A stretch of 36,299 nucleotides of DNA from Scopulibacillus darangshiensis (GCF_004341035.1 NZ_SLXK01000040.1:1-36299); one strand, 5' to 3'; counted from the first letter of the stretch, positions 22,727 through 31,956 are shown. Program-made: numbers and translations. The notes: generated by a model from the sequence alone, not told the origin.

Positions 22727-23557
22727 ATGAATTTAACGATTCAAAATGATGCTCAGAAAAAGACTGTGCAGGCACAAATCATGAGAGCGCTGAAACAACT
22801 CGTTCGTTTTGGCCAGGAGCAGGCCCTATCATGTTTGTTTCCTGTCGTTATTTTTGCCTCCTTGGCTTTTACAAAATTCCTGCCGCTTCCTTTCCTGCCG
22901 CGATATGACTGGCTGCTCATCATCTGCCTTCTGATGCAGTGGGGGATGGTGCATTCTGGGCTTGAAACACGGGATGAACTAAAGGTGATCACAATGTTCC
23001 ACCTCATTGGACTTGCTCTTGAACTTTTTAAGGTACATATGGGCTCCTGGTCTTATCCGGAGGAGGGGTACTCCAAAATTTTTGGGGTGCCTCTGTATAG
23101 CGGATTCATGTACGCAAGTGTGGCGAGTTATCTTTGCCAGGCGTGGAGGAGGCTGAAGGTTGAACTGGTTAAGTGGCCGCCGTTTTTGGTCGTTGTGCCT
23201 CTTGCAGCTGCGATTTATTTGAATTTCTTCACCCACCATTATTGGATTGATGTTCGCTGGTGGTTATCCGGACTTGTCATTATCGTCTTTTGGCGGTCAT
23301 GGGTCACATATGAGGTTGATGGCACGCGTTGCCGGATGCCGCTTGCACTTTCTTTTGTGCTGATCGGATTTTTTATATGGATAGCCGAAAATATCGCAAC
23401 ATTTTTTGGAGCTTGGGAATATCCAAACCAAACCGATAGCTGGAGCCTTGTTCATCTAGGAAAGGTGAGTTCATGGCTCTTATTAGTGATCGTTAGCTTT
23501 CTTATAGTAGCGACGTTAAAGCAGGTTAAGGGGAACACCAGCAATAAAAATAGTTAA
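22727..23557 (+). CDS. yoaT: DUF817 membrane protein, YoaT-like
   Basis: 276 residues, full length for DUF817. About seven to eight transmembrane segments are visible. Conserved family patches are GMVHSGLETRDELKVI (about 75-90), ELFKVHMGSWSYPEEGYSK (about 104-122) and IWIAENIATFFGAWEYPNQ (about 217-235). The B. subtilis homologue YoaT has no established function. RBS GAGGGG lies 8 bases before the ATG. The gene starts 27 bases after the XRE gene and may be in the same transcript. A strong terminator follows. Confidence 0.87.
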   Translation: MNLTIQNDAQKKTVQAQIMRALKQLVRFGQEQALSCLFPVVIFASLAFTKFLPLPFLPRYDWLLIICLLMQWGMVHSGLETRDELKVITMFHLIGLALELFKVHMGSWSYPEEGYSKIFGVPLYSGFMYASVASYLCQAWRRLKVELVKWPPFLVVVPLAAAIYLNFFTHHYWIDVRWWLSGLVIIVFWRSWVTYEVDGTRCRMPLALSFVLIGFFIWIAENIATFFGAWEYPNQTDSWSLVHLGKVSSWLLLVIVSFLIVATLKQVKGNTSNKNS

Positions 23558-23662
23558 AAACAAACATGGAAAGTAGTGGAATTATATTCAAAAGTTTAGT
23601 GAAAACAACAGAAACAGTACACAGGCAGCGGCATATTTTTGAAAAATTGGAATAATATAAGA

Positions 23663-23710
23663 AGCCATTCGTAAAAGTATATTTTTGCGAATGGTTTTCT
23701 CTTTTTTGTA
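23663..23710 (+). terminator. Terminator after yoaT
   Basis: CCATTCGTAAAA and TTTTTGCGAATGG pair with a short loop, followed by TTTTCTCTTTTTTG. Between it and blaI the remaining 130 bases hold a second inverted pair (CGTGACCG... and CGGTCAC), which may end the blaR1-blaI transcript from the other side. Confidence 0.8.
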
Positions 23711-23845
23711 AGGCCGATTTACCAATCCGCGGGCACGAATAACCCGTAATCGTGACCGCCGAAGCGCTTTTTTTCGATCCACGGTCACCCAAACCCAACC
23801 TTTGATGCCAGTCGAGGCCTTTTTTCCTGGAACGCATCCCCAACG

Positions 23846-24238
23846 TCATTTTGTTCTCTTTTTCTCAGACTTTTCATCCAAAATTGAACGTAATTCTTTA
23901 ATATCCTCTTCCGACAAGGAATCCTCCTGCATGAACTGAACGAGCATCGACTTTAACGTGCCGCCGTAAATTCGCTTAATAAAGGACTTCGCCTCGGCCT
24001 GCTGGCATTCATCCCGGGAATATAGCGGAAAAAACGTATAGACTTTTTGATCTTTATTTACACCGATCACCTTTTTTTGCGCGAGACGATCCAAAAGTGT
24101 GCGTACTGTTTTCGGTTTCCAATCCGTTTGTTCTTGCAAGGAGGAAATGACGCCACTCGCTGTTTGCGGAGATTTTTCCCAAAGGACATTCATGACTTCC
24201 CATTCTGCGTCCGATATGCTAGGTAATTTATTTGACAC
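23846..24238 (-). CDS. blaI: Penicillinase repressor BlaI
   Basis: 130 residues, the standard BlaI/MecI size. The winged helix (about 8-75) reads SDAEWEVMNVLWEKSPQTAS, then TDWKPKTVRTLLDRLAQKKVI and YTFFPLYSRDE. The C-terminal helices (about 80-120) form the dimer interface. BlaI binds as a dimer to TACAxxTGTA dyads and is inactivated by proteolysis after BlaR1 senses a beta-lactam. It follows blaR1 by 47 bases on the minus strand, the same order as in the staphylococcal blaZ unit. The operators are at 26196 and 26215. Confidence 0.92.
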   Translation of the reverse strand: MSNKLPSISDAEWEVMNVLWEKSPQTASGVISSLQEQTDWKPKTVRTLLDRLAQKKVIGVNKDQKVYTFFPLYSRDECQQAEAKSFIKRIYGGTLKSMLVQFMQEDSLSEEDIKELRSILDEKSEKKRTK

Positions 24239-24285
24239 AACTATCCTCCTCCTGCATTAAAAAGCCATTTGTTTGATTTAAATGC

Positions 24286-26055
24286 CTAATATATGCCTTT
24301 ATCCCTTAATATAGATTTCGTTATTTCTGCTGCCTTGCTTCCATAGGCATTATCCTCATTTTGGATATTAGCAGCGAAGAAATACGTATCTTTTTTGGTT
24401 TCAACATAGCCAATGAACCAACCGTTAATATTTTTTCCATTGACACTTCCCGTACCGGTTTTTCCAGAGAGCAGTCTGCCGTCTTTTTCTGCTAATTTGA
24501 TCATATCTTTAACGGTTTGGATATTCTTATCTTTAAATCCAAATGCGTTTGTATAAAAAGCCTTAAGCAATTTTACTTGCTCTATTGGGGAAATTTTCAA
24601 TGAAGATTCCAGCCAATATTGCGAGAGTCCCCCAGAAAGATTTTGATTGCCATAGTCTATTTGTTCTAGATAAGCTTGGATCTTATCCTTATGGACTCTT
24701 TTATCCAAATCCTGAAAATACCAGGTTACTGAATTTTTCATTGCTGTAGATAAATTCTGATCCATATTCCAAGAATCATAAGGATAGGGCTTGCCATTCC
24801 ACTTCATTGTGGAGTTTTCTCTTGTGATGACATGTGACTCCAATGCAAACAATGCACTATAGATCTTGTAAGTAGAATCCGGCGAAACTCTTAATGTGCT
24901 TTTATTTTCATTATAGATACGATATTGATCAGCTTGCAAATCATATAATACAAAGCTGCCTTCATATCCGGCAAAATACTTGCTCAGGTCCTCATACACT
25001 GTCCGTTCACTATTAAAATCATAACGTCTATCATCATAAGCCATTGCAGAAATGATTGGAACTTGACCTGCAACAATGACCCCCAAGAGCATAAAGATCA
25101 TGATGCTTTTTAGTCCCAGCAGCTTTGATTCGGTTGTAAAAGCTGCAATATTTTCAATGCGTCTTTTTATTTGCTCCTTGGAACCGTTTAACTGATTGGC
25201 CAAAGTAAAATACCTCAGCCGCGCGGATCTGTCTACAAAATTAATAATCGTATTCCCGTATTCTGGATAGGAGTGCTTATCCAAAGATTTTAATACAGCA
25301 ATATCACAAGCCATTTCACGATCTAATCTCATTTCCCTGAAGGCAACCCAAACAAAAGGGTTAAACCAGTATAAAATTTGAAAAAAGACGATCAGGTAAT
25401 TTGTTGCAATATCTTTATATTTATAATGATTCAATTCATGCAAAAAGATGTGTTTGATATCGTCCATAGACAGCCACTCATCAAAATGATCCGGCAGCAC
25501 AACATAGGTCTTAAAAAGGCCGAACGTCAAAGGAGATTTGATAAGCGGCGATGTTCCAATGATCAAATGTCTCGATATATCTAACCTCTTTTTGCACTGT
25601 TCGAATAACACTAAGACGTCTATATTTTTGATGCTGGATGTCGAGTCTTTAATTCTCTTTAACTTAAACCAAGCATGTATTGATAGAGCAGTCATGATTA
25701 ACATCCCGATAATCCACACACAGGCTACTATGTCATTCAGGAATGTCAAGTCGAAACGATTGACTGATAACGTAAAGTCCTGCATCCAATTTCCGTTTTT
25801 TGCTGCATGATCTCCGGTGGAGGCAATCGAATGACTTGGTTCATTGCTATGATGAAAATCGAATGTAAAGGTTTTTCCAAAGTCAAACCAATCATTCGGT
25901 ATAAAAGGCAGAGTCAAGGCAATGAGCAAAAGAAACCATAGATTATATTGCCATTTAGCTGATAATTGCTTATAGAACACTTTCCTGATCAGCATAATGA
26001 TGGCAACCATAAAAGAAGACACTATAAAACTGACTATAAAATGAGTGAAGAACAT
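24286..26055 (-). CDS. blaR1: Beta-lactam sensor/transducer BlaR1
   Basis: 589 residues if translation begins at the ATG at 26055, which has GGAG 9 bases upstream; a longer frame from 26088 has no good site. Positions below count from 26088. Four membrane segments fill the first 350 residues. The gluzincin M56 protease motif HELNH is at 217-221, with the third ligand Glu in REMACD (about 258). The outer sensor domain resembles class D beta-lactamases: STYK at 405-408, YGN at 479-481, KTG at 543-545 and WFIG at about 557. Acylation by penicillin at Ser405 should trigger the protease domain and relieve BlaI repression. All key residues are present. Confidence 0.92.
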   Translation of the reverse strand: MFFTHFIVSFIVSSFMVAIIMLIRKVFYKQLSAKWQYNLWFLLLIALTLPFIPNDWFDFGKTFTFDFHHSNEPSHSIASTGDHAAKNGNWMQDFTLSVNRFDLTFLNDIVACVWIIGMLIMTALSIHAWFKLKRIKDSTSSIKNIDVLVLFEQCKKRLDISRHLIIGTSPLIKSPLTFGLFKTYVVLPDHFDEWLSMDDIKHIFLHELNHYKYKDIATNYLIVFFQILYWFNPFVWVAFREMRLDREMACDIAVLKSLDKHSYPEYGNTIINFVDRSARLRYFTLANQLNGSKEQIKRRIENIAAFTTESKLLGLKSIMIFMLLGVIVAGQVPIISAMAYDDRRYDFNSERTVYEDLSKYFAGYEGSFVLYDLQADQYRIYNENKSTLRVSPDSTYKIYSALFALESHVITRENSTMKWNGKPYPYDSWNMDQNLSTAMKNSVTWYFQDLDKRVHKDKIQAYLEQIDYGNQNLSGGLSQYWLESSLKISPIEQVKLLKAFYTNAFGFKDKNIQTVKDMIKLAEKDGRLLSGKTGTGSVNGKNINGWFIGYVETKKDTYFFAANIQNEDNAYGSKAAEITKSILRDKGIY

Positions 26056-26111
26056 GCCATTCGTCTCCATTTCCAATCTGCATTTCATCTGTTCATTTTA
26101 TCAAGCTATCA

Positions 26112-26125
26112 ATTTGTAAACAAAT
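26112..26125. promoter_or_regulatory. Palindrome ahead of blaR1
   Basis: ATTTGT-AA-ACAAAT is a perfect dyad about 57 bases upstream of the blaR1 start. It resembles, but does not match, the BlaI dyad, and may be a weaker operator for the sensor genes. Confidence 0.35.
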
Positions 26126-26180
26126 AGACAGGACCTGAGTGGATAAAAGCGGTGATCTTTTTAAGTTCAAAAATATTAAT

Positions 26181-26224
26181 TTGACATGTATGGATTACAA
26201 ATGTAGTATTTTATTACACGTGTA
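26181..26224 (+). promoter_or_regulatory. Beta-lactamase promoter with two BlaI operators
   Basis: TTGACA (26181-26186), 17 bases, TAGTAT (26204-26209). TACAAATGTA (26196-26205) overlaps the -10 region and TACACGTGTA (26215-26224) lies at the start site; their centres are 19 bp apart. Both fit the TACAnnTGTA core recognised by BlaI/MecI, so the promoter should be silent without inducer. Confidence 0.82.
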
Positions 26225-26359
26225 GTCCAAGCAAAAAGAAATAAGATCTTATGCAATAAATCATGCGAAAGGGGAGGTGAGAAGGTTCAGTTTAGTAAAG
26301 AGTGAAAGCAGTCGAATGTTACTTAGTCTACCAATGAGTGGGAAGGGGTTTGATTTTAA

Positions 26360-27295
26360 ATGAATAAGATTTTTAGTAGATTTAGATTTAAAAATGTTGC
26401 ACCTATATTACTGCTCGCCTGTGTCATGCTTGCGGGTTGTTCATCAGGGAAGAAAACCCATTCTGATCAACCTGAACAAAAAAATCCGGATACCGCAAAA
26501 ACAGAAGATTTTGCCAAACTTGAGGATAAATTTGATGCCAGACTTGGCATCTTTGCGCTCGACACTGGCACAAACCAAACTGTAACGTATCGGTCAGATG
26601 AACGTTTTGCATATGCATCCACCCTTAAAGCTTTAACTGTAGGGGCACTATTGCAACAAAAGTCATTAGCAGACCTTAATCAAACAATTACCTATACCCA
26701 AGATGATCTCGTCAACTATAATCCGATTACGAAGAAGCATGTTGATACAGGAATGACTCTTAAGGAACTTTGCGATGCTGCTCTTCGATACAGTGATAAT
26801 ACTGCGGAGAATCTCATACTTAAGCAACTGGGCGGACCGAGCAGCCTTAAAAAATCGCTCAGGAAGATTGGGGATAACGTGACCAATCCTGAAAATTTCG
26901 AGCCAAAATTAAACGAAGTTAAGCCGGGTGAAACGCATGATACTAGCACACCGAAGGCGCTTGCTGAAAGCCTTAAGGCGTTCACAATCGGTGACGCACT
27001 TCCAACAAAAAAACGGTCTCTTTTAGTAGATTGGCTGAAAAGAAGCACTACTGGGGATACGTTAATTCGTGCGGGTGTGCCAAAAGGCTGGGAAGTTGGA
27101 GATAAATCCGGCGGATCACCATCATATGGCATACGAAATGACATTGCTGTCATTTGGCCGCCAAAAGGAGACCCTATTGTTCTTGCCATCCTTTCTAATC
27201 GCGATAAGAAGGATAAGGGTTATAATGACAAGCTTATTGCACAGGCAACAAAGGAAGTCATCAATATCCTTAAAGCCGGCGGTAAGGTAGAGTGA
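26360..27295 (+). CDS. Class A beta-lactamase, lipoprotein form
   Basis: 311 residues. The signal ends in LAGC with Cys27, so the enzyme should be lipid-anchored as in B. licheniformis PenP and B. cereus enzymes. The class A motifs are all present: STLK (87-90, active Ser87), SDN (145-147), the omega-loop general base Glu181 in FEPKLN, and KSG (249-251). Penicillins are the likely main substrates; the spectrum cannot be read from motifs. It is divergent from blaR1-blaI behind a promoter with two BlaI operators, so it is inducible. GGAAGGGG before the ATG is a fair ribosome binding site. Confidence 0.93.
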   Translation: MNKIFSRFRFKNVAPILLLACVMLAGCSSGKKTHSDQPEQKNPDTAKTEDFAKLEDKFDARLGIFALDTGTNQTVTYRSDERFAYASTLKALTVGALLQQKSLADLNQTITYTQDDLVNYNPITKKHVDTGMTLKELCDAALRYSDNTAENLILKQLGGPSSLKKSLRKIGDNVTNPENFEPKLNEVKPGETHDTSTPKALAESLKAFTIGDALPTKKRSLLVDWLKRSTTGDTLIRAGVPKGWEVGDKSGGSPSYGIRNDIAVIWPPKGDPIVLAILSNRDKKDKGYNDKLIAQATKEVINILKAGGKVE

Positions 27296-27368
27296 TATTA
27301 TGGTAGATTCTAAAGGGGACGGACCTTTGTAAGAATATGACTTGAAAAAGAGGAGATTCAAATGAAAC

Positions 27369-27512
27369 ATGAACCATGCATTGACGTTAGCCGAACAACT
27401 AAAAGAAGAAACAGAGTCAAGTGGTAATATCACAGCTATGTTACGACAAATGGGTTATGCTTCTGTTCCGACAGATTATGGTGTTTATTTATATTTAAAA
27501 ACAAGGGTTTAG
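27369..27512 (+). CDS. Possible small protein (47 aa)
   Basis: ATG at 27369 opens a frame with protein-like composition: an acidic helix (AEQLKEETESSGNITAMLRQ), then GYASVPTDYGVYLYLKTRV. A ribosome binding site AGGAG (27351-27355) is rather far (13 bases) and fits better an ATG at 27362 in another frame that closes after 21 codons, so a one-base change near the start is possible. A good terminator follows directly. I do not recognise it. Confidence 0.5.
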   Translation: MNHALTLAEQLKEETESSGNITAMLRQMGYASVPTDYGVYLYLKTRV

Positions 27513-27528
27513 CGAAGAAAAGCCCGCC

Positions 27529-27550
27529 CCCGCCATTGGCGGGTTTTTTT
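27529..27550 (+). terminator. Rho-independent terminator
   Basis: CCCGCC-ATT-GGCGGG followed by seven T's, 17 bases after the small frame's stop codon. Its presence supports the small frame as a transcribed gene. Confidence 0.85.
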
Positions 27551-27790
27551 CCATGCTTACGAAAAATACCTCCCCGCGTTACTGCGAAAGTACTAATCTT
27601 CATAACGAGTCTTTCGATGCAAGGAATCCTCAACTAAAAATAGAATTAAATTAAATAAATTAACGAAAAATGTCAGTGTTTGCCGAAAATGCTTAGAGGA
27701 GGTGGTTGATCTTCACTAGTTAAATTTGGTTAATAGGACAAGCTGAGGGCAGTTGATCTCATTTTTACAAAATGTAAGGAGGAGGATCAC

Positions 27791-29518
27791 ATGTTTAAAA
27801 AGAAAGTGTTGGCGCTTGTTGCTTTGACTGTGATGATCTTTTCACTGATGTTTGGAGCGGGCCAGTTAAGCTTAGCATCAACGAATTCTAATCAACCTGA
27901 CAAGACACCTTCAGCCCGGGAAAAGGCTGCACCGCCTGCCGCGGGACAAACGAACTCAAGCTTTACACCGTTTTTCGGTCAAGATTATGAGCAGCCTGAA
28001 CAGGTAAAAGCACTGTACCCAGAACCCGATGTTGATTTTGATACACCTGGATTTAAAGCAGGCAAATGGAACTTTACTACACAAAAAGAAATGATGAGGT
28101 TTATAAAAGAATTGCAAAGCTCAAGCGATGTAATGAAGGTTAAAACAGCGGGGAAGTCGCTTGAGGGGCGGAAGCTGCCTTTGCTTATTTTTACAACGAG
28201 CAAGAATGAAAACTCAATGGATTTCAAGCGGAAACCGACAGTTTGGCTCGAGGGTCAGATTCACGGAAATGAGCCGGCTGGCGGGGAGTCTGTCTTGGTT
28301 ACGGCGGAAAAATTGGCAAAAGGCGACCTTGGCAAAGAGGTGCTTGATAAGATTAATGTTATTGTCATGCCGAGAATGAATCCAGATGGCTCTTATTACT
28401 TTCAACGCCGAACCGCTAATCAATTAGATGCAAATCGTGATCACGTCAAACTCGAACTTCCCGAAATTCGAGCTGCTCACAAGGCATTCAATAAGTATAA
28501 TCCGGAAGTCGTGATCGATGCTCATGAGTATGGCGCAACGCCTGCTTTTCCTGACATCGGAGAAAAGGGAGCGGTAAAATATCACGATATCCTCTTATTA
28601 TCTGGCAAAAACCTTAACATTCCAAAATCAATCCGAACAAAATCCGATAACTGGTTTCTCAAAAATGCCTTTAAGAATTTGGATAAGCATGGTTATTCTT
28701 CCTCAACATATTATACGGTCCGCCATTCTTCCGGCGGTGAACCGACACTTTATGAAGGCGGGGGAGATGCACGGATCGGCCGAAATGCCTATGGCCTTCA
28801 GCCGAGCTTTTCTTTCCTTATTGAAAGCAGAGGAATCGGCATCGGCCGGGAAAATTTCAAACGCCGCGTGGCTTCGCAAGTTGTCGCCCAAACCAGTATA
28901 TTGAAAACAGCTGCGGAACGAGCTGGCGAGGTAAAAGCAGCCGTTAATGGCGCCAGATCAGAGATTGTACGAAAAGGTAAAAGTGTCAACAACAACGACA
29001 AAATTGTGCTTCAAAGTGCATTTAAGGAGATGAAAGGCAAGAAACAAAAGGTCGTTGACATTGCCAAGGGAGAAGTTGTAGACATCCCGGTAAAGTACTA
29101 CAGTTCCAAAAAAGCTGAGCCAACATTGGAACGGGTGCGTCCAAAGGCATACATCATGCCCCCTGCATACCACGATATTGCGGACAAGCTGAGAAATCAA
29201 GGCGTTGAAGTGAAACGGCTAAAAGAAGCTAAGGAATTAACGGTAGAAACATATAAGGTGACAGATACAGAATTCGATGACCAATATTACGAAGGCCACT
29301 TGTTGAATCATGTAAAGACGAACGTGAAGGAGAAAAAGGTCTTTTTCCCAAAAGGAAGCTATGTGTACAGCATGGCTCAGCCGGCAGCTAATCTTACCGC
29401 TTTGGCGCTGGAACCCGAATCCGGCGACAGCTACGTGACATTTAATTATTTACCTGTAAATGTTGGCGACGAAGTGCCCGTTTACCGCTATATGGACGAT
29501 AAACCACTTGTTGATTGA
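27791..29518 (+). CDS. Exported M14 zinc carboxypeptidase
   Basis: 575 residues with a signal peptide (1-29 or so). The catalytic domain (about 90-375) has all M14 residues: HGNE (His158, Glu161), the RMNPDG and DANRD signature parts (195-200, 213-217), His245 in IDAHEYG, and the general base Glu345 in LIESRGIG. The spacing is that of the family. The C-terminal 200 residues form a further domain of the type found in large Bacillus M14 exopeptidases, with no separate motif. The enzyme should remove C-terminal residues from peptides outside the cell. AAGGAGGAGG precedes the ATG by 5-6 bases, so expression may be high. It has its own terminator. Confidence 0.88.
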   Translation: MFKKKVLALVALTVMIFSLMFGAGQLSLASTNSNQPDKTPSAREKAAPPAAGQTNSSFTPFFGQDYEQPEQVKALYPEPDVDFDTPGFKAGKWNFTTQKEMMRFIKELQSSSDVMKVKTAGKSLEGRKLPLLIFTTSKNENSMDFKRKPTVWLEGQIHGNEPAGGESVLVTAEKLAKGDLGKEVLDKINVIVMPRMNPDGSYYFQRRTANQLDANRDHVKLELPEIRAAHKAFNKYNPEVVIDAHEYGATPAFPDIGEKGAVKYHDILLLSGKNLNIPKSIRTKSDNWFLKNAFKNLDKHGYSSSTYYTVRHSSGGEPTLYEGGGDARIGRNAYGLQPSFSFLIESRGIGIGRENFKRRVASQVVAQTSILKTAAERAGEVKAAVNGARSEIVRKGKSVNNNDKIVLQSAFKEMKGKKQKVVDIAKGEVVDIPVKYYSSKKAEPTLERVRPKAYIMPPAYHDIADKLRNQGVEVKRLKEAKELTVETYKVTDTEFDDQYYEGHLLNHVKTNVKEKKVFFPKGSYVYSMAQPAANLTALALEPESGDSYVTFNYLPVNVGDEVPVYRYMDDKPLVD

Positions 29519-29526
29519 TTAGTGGC

Positions 29527-29559
29527 AAGGGGTCAGACCTTTTTTGGTCTGGCCCCTTT
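29527..29559 (+). terminator. Terminator made from a GGGGTCAGACC repeat
   Basis: AAGGGGTCAGACC and GGTCTGGCCCCTT pair around TTTTTT. A second GGGGTCAGACCCC lies at 29580, where it forms the end of the TetR gene on the other strand. The two copies are of an interspersed Firmicutes type. Confidence 0.65.
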
Positions 29560-29583
29560 GAAAAGTTATTCACATAACAGGGG

Positions 29584-30210
29584 TCAGACCCCTTTATAAA
29601 GCCCCGCTGTATAAACAGAAGTTATTGCTTCGGCAATTTCTTCTACAGGTGCTCGTTGTTCACCCCGAACAATTTCCCACAGATACATTTCGTTTACAAA
29701 AAACCACCCGCGCGCGACAAGTTCAAAGTTCAAGCCTGCCCTCGTTAGGCCGTTTTCATGAGAGTAGTGAATGTCTTTTAAAATTCGCTGAATAAATTTT
29801 TCGCGCGTTTCTTTCCATTTATTTGCCGCTTCAGGGGAGACGCCAATGGCCTGTTCAAGGACACACATGATGTCACGTTCTTTCTCCGCCAATTTTAAGA
29901 AAGAATAGGCTTGGTTTTCAATAATGTCATTCGCCTCTTCCTTAGAACGAGGGGAAAATGGGGTTTCGGCAATCTCGTAAAACTTCGCCATGACATCTTC
30001 CATTAAAACAATTAAGATATCATCTTTTCCTTCGAAATGAACATATGCCGTTCCGTAACCGACTCCTGCTTTTTTGATCATTTGAGAAATCGTTGCTTTT
30101 TGAAAGCCTTCTTCAAGAAATACCTCTTTTGCGGATTTTAATATTTTTTCTCTTGTAATCATTGACCGCAAATGGCGTTTATCGCTGGTTTCAACTCCCT
30201 TTTTGTCCAT
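29584..30210 (-). CDS. TetR-family repressor, probable regulator of the permease and kynU
   Basis: 208 residues. The HTH lies at about 20-65: REKILKSAKEVFLEEGFQKA, then TISQMIKKAGVGYGTAYVHF. The C-terminal part is all-helical and would bind the inducer. Its last codons (KGV and stop) come from the GGGGTCAGACCCC repeat, so the original end may have been different. Divergent from the amino-acid permease with 250 bases between, in which TGACATGATGTCA (30350) sits; two more copies precede kynU. Kynurenine, tryptophan or anthranilate are the natural inducer candidates. That this protein binds those sites is inference from position and the TetR-like site form. Confidence 0.85.
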   Translation of the reverse strand: MDKKGVETSDKRHLRSMITREKILKSAKEVFLEEGFQKATISQMIKKAGVGYGTAYVHFEGKDDILIVLMEDVMAKFYEIAETPFSPRSKEEANDIIENQAYSFLKLAEKERDIMCVLEQAIGVSPEAANKWKETREKFIQRILKDIHYSHENGLTRAGLNFELVARGWFFVNEMYLWEIVRGEQRAPVEEIAEAITSVYTAGLYKGV

Positions 30211-30349
30211 AACTATCTATTAACTCCTCATTTTTTTAATGATTATATTCTATCATATAAGGCATTCTCTAAAAATTAAAGGCGCTTTGTTAAATTACAA
30301 TAATACTCTTGGTTTTACACAATTGGTGGAATACTTTGATTATAGATGT

Positions 30350-30362
30350 TGACATGATGTCA
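30350..30362. promoter_or_regulatory. Operator palindrome ahead of the permease
   Basis: TGACAT-G-ATGTCA overlaps a TTGACA -35 box (30349-30354). The same 13-bp dyad, with C at the centre, occurs twice before kynU. It lies in the divergent region, so it may also serve the tetR gene. Confidence 0.72.
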
Positions 30363-30462
30363 TATTCTTTGATAAGCTTTTCCTTACTAAGTGATAGAGT
30401 CTTAGGCAGCAGGGAATTGTCACTATATGTGTAAGCGGTTTCTAAAAAAGGGGGGACAAAAT

Positions 30463-31866
30463 ATGGGTGAGCACAATAAGGAACAAGGCTTAAAAAGAGA
30501 GTTGAAGACAGGTCAGCTTACGATGATTGCGATGGGCTGTGCCATCGGAACAGGATTGTTCCTCGGCAGTGGACTTGCTATTGGTTTGGCAGGGCCAAGT
30601 GTCATCATTAGTTATGCTGTCGGTGCGTTTATCGTATTGCTGTTAATGGGGTGTTTGGCCGAAATGACAGTTGCACATCCTACTTCCGGGGCATTTGGAA
30701 CAATTGCTGAGAAATATATAAATCCCTGGGCAGGCTTTCTTGTGCGTTACTCCTATTGGGTGGCTCAAGTCTTTGCAATAGGAGTAGAGGTCAGTGCAAT
30801 ATCCATCTATATGAAATATTGGTTTCCGAACGTTCCGGGCGTGATCTGGATTTTGCTTTTTGCTGCGATATTAATCTATATTAACGCGAAGAGTGTCAAT
30901 ACATTTGCTTCGTTAGAGTATTGGCTATCCATGATTAAAGTCGTTGCGATCGTGCTTTTCATTCTTCTTGGCGCATATATCTTGTTTGGCGGGAAACATG
31001 ATCCAAGCATTGGCCCGCATAATCTTGTAAATGATGGCGGTTTCATGCCATTTGGACCTTGGGGAATATGGGTAGCGATTTTCGTTTCTCTATTCAGCTT
31101 TCTAGGGACAGAAATGGTAGCGATTACAGCGGGTGAGGCGAAAGAGCCGGATGTCGCGGTGCCAAAAGCCTTAAAAGCCACTGTTTTTCGCCTTGCAGTG
31201 TTTTACGTTTTGACCATGACTATTATGTTAATGATTGTGCCATGGAAATCCGCAGGCGTAGATAAGAGTCCGTTTGTCAGAGTCATAGAAATGATCCATA
31301 TTCCTGGCGCTGCTGGAATTATGAACTTTATCGTTTTAGTGGCTGCAATATCTGCGATGAACAGTCAGTTATATGCTTCGACGCGTATGATGTACTCATT
31401 ATCAGAGGGTGGCTACGCCCCGCGTTTCTTTAAAAAGGTAAGCAAGCGAGGCGTTCCGTTAAGAGCTTTCGCGGTATCGACAGTTGGAATTGCTTTGGCC
31501 GCAGGGGTCAGTGCATTCCTTCCCGGGTCCTCTTATTCATTCATGATGGGAATATCCATGTTCGGTTCGATCTTCACATGGTTTGTCATCTTTGTTTCCC
31601 ATTTGTTTTTCCGTAAGCGGTGGGAGAAAAACGGCGGAAGAAAATTGCCGATCCGAATGATTGGTTTCCCGTATTTAACGATATTAGGCGGCCTAGTTTT
31701 ATTAAGCCTAATGATCACCACATGGTTTACACCTTTTAGAAACATGCTTGAATTTGGTGTTCCGTGGCTAATCTTCCTCTCTATTGGCTATATCATTTGG
31801 AAAAAGAAAAATAGACATCAATCCAATTCAAAAGAAAACGAGGATATGTCCAAAAAGACAAGTTAA
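30463..31866 (+). CDS. Amino-acid permease of the AAT (GabP/AroP-like) group
   Basis: About 467 residues from the ATG at 30463 after AAAAAAGGGGGGA; an upstream in-frame ATG at 30427 precedes that site. Twelve membrane spans are visible. The first has the family motif GCAIGTGLFLGSG (about 22-34 of the shorter form) and the loop near the fifth has FSFLGTEMVAITAGEAKEP. These carriers take up neutral or aromatic amino acids or GABA with protons. Next to kynU and under the same palindrome, import of tryptophan or kynurenine is the simplest guess, but substrate cannot be read directly from the sequence. kynU starts 153 bases later from its own promoter. Confidence 0.88.
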   Translation: MGEHNKEQGLKRELKTGQLTMIAMGCAIGTGLFLGSGLAIGLAGPSVIISYAVGAFIVLLLMGCLAEMTVAHPTSGAFGTIAEKYINPWAGFLVRYSYWVAQVFAIGVEVSAISIYMKYWFPNVPGVIWILLFAAILIYINAKSVNTFASLEYWLSMIKVVAIVLFILLGAYILFGGKHDPSIGPHNLVNDGGFMPFGPWGIWVAIFVSLFSFLGTEMVAITAGEAKEPDVAVPKALKATVFRLAVFYVLTMTIMLMIVPWKSAGVDKSPFVRVIEMIHIPGAAGIMNFIVLVAAISAMNSQLYASTRMMYSLSEGGYAPRFFKKVSKRGVPLRAFAVSTVGIALAAGVSAFLPGSSYSFMMGISMFGSIFTWFVIFVSHLFFRKRWEKNGGRKLPIRMIGFPYLTILGGLVLLSLMITTWFTPFRNMLEFGVPWLIFLSIGYIIWKKKNRHQSNSKENEDMSKKTS

Positions 31867-31929
31867 AATTGGTTAGCTTGCGATCTCGTCGTTGCCCGTT
31901 CGACAGGAATGACAGCTGCTGCATAAAAC

Positions 31930-31956
31930 TGACATCATGTCATTGACATCATGTCA
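31930..31956 (+). promoter_or_regulatory. kynU promoter with two tandem operator palindromes
   Basis: TGACATCATGTCA occurs at 31930-31942 and 31944-31956, with centres 14 bp apart. The second copy overlaps TTGACA (31943-31948), a good -35 box, with a GATACA -10 16 bases later. The pair also forms one larger dyad with ACT and AGT at its ends. Repressor binding here should block the polymerase. Confidence 0.78.

Noticed and set aside
23526-23849. Minus-strand frame downstream of blaI
   Set aside because: It includes the yoaT terminator hairpin and the intergenic inverted repeats; composition is not protein-like.
26716-27189. 157-codon minus-strand frame inside the beta-lactamase gene
   Set aside because: Shadow of a gene with all class A motifs; no ribosome binding site.
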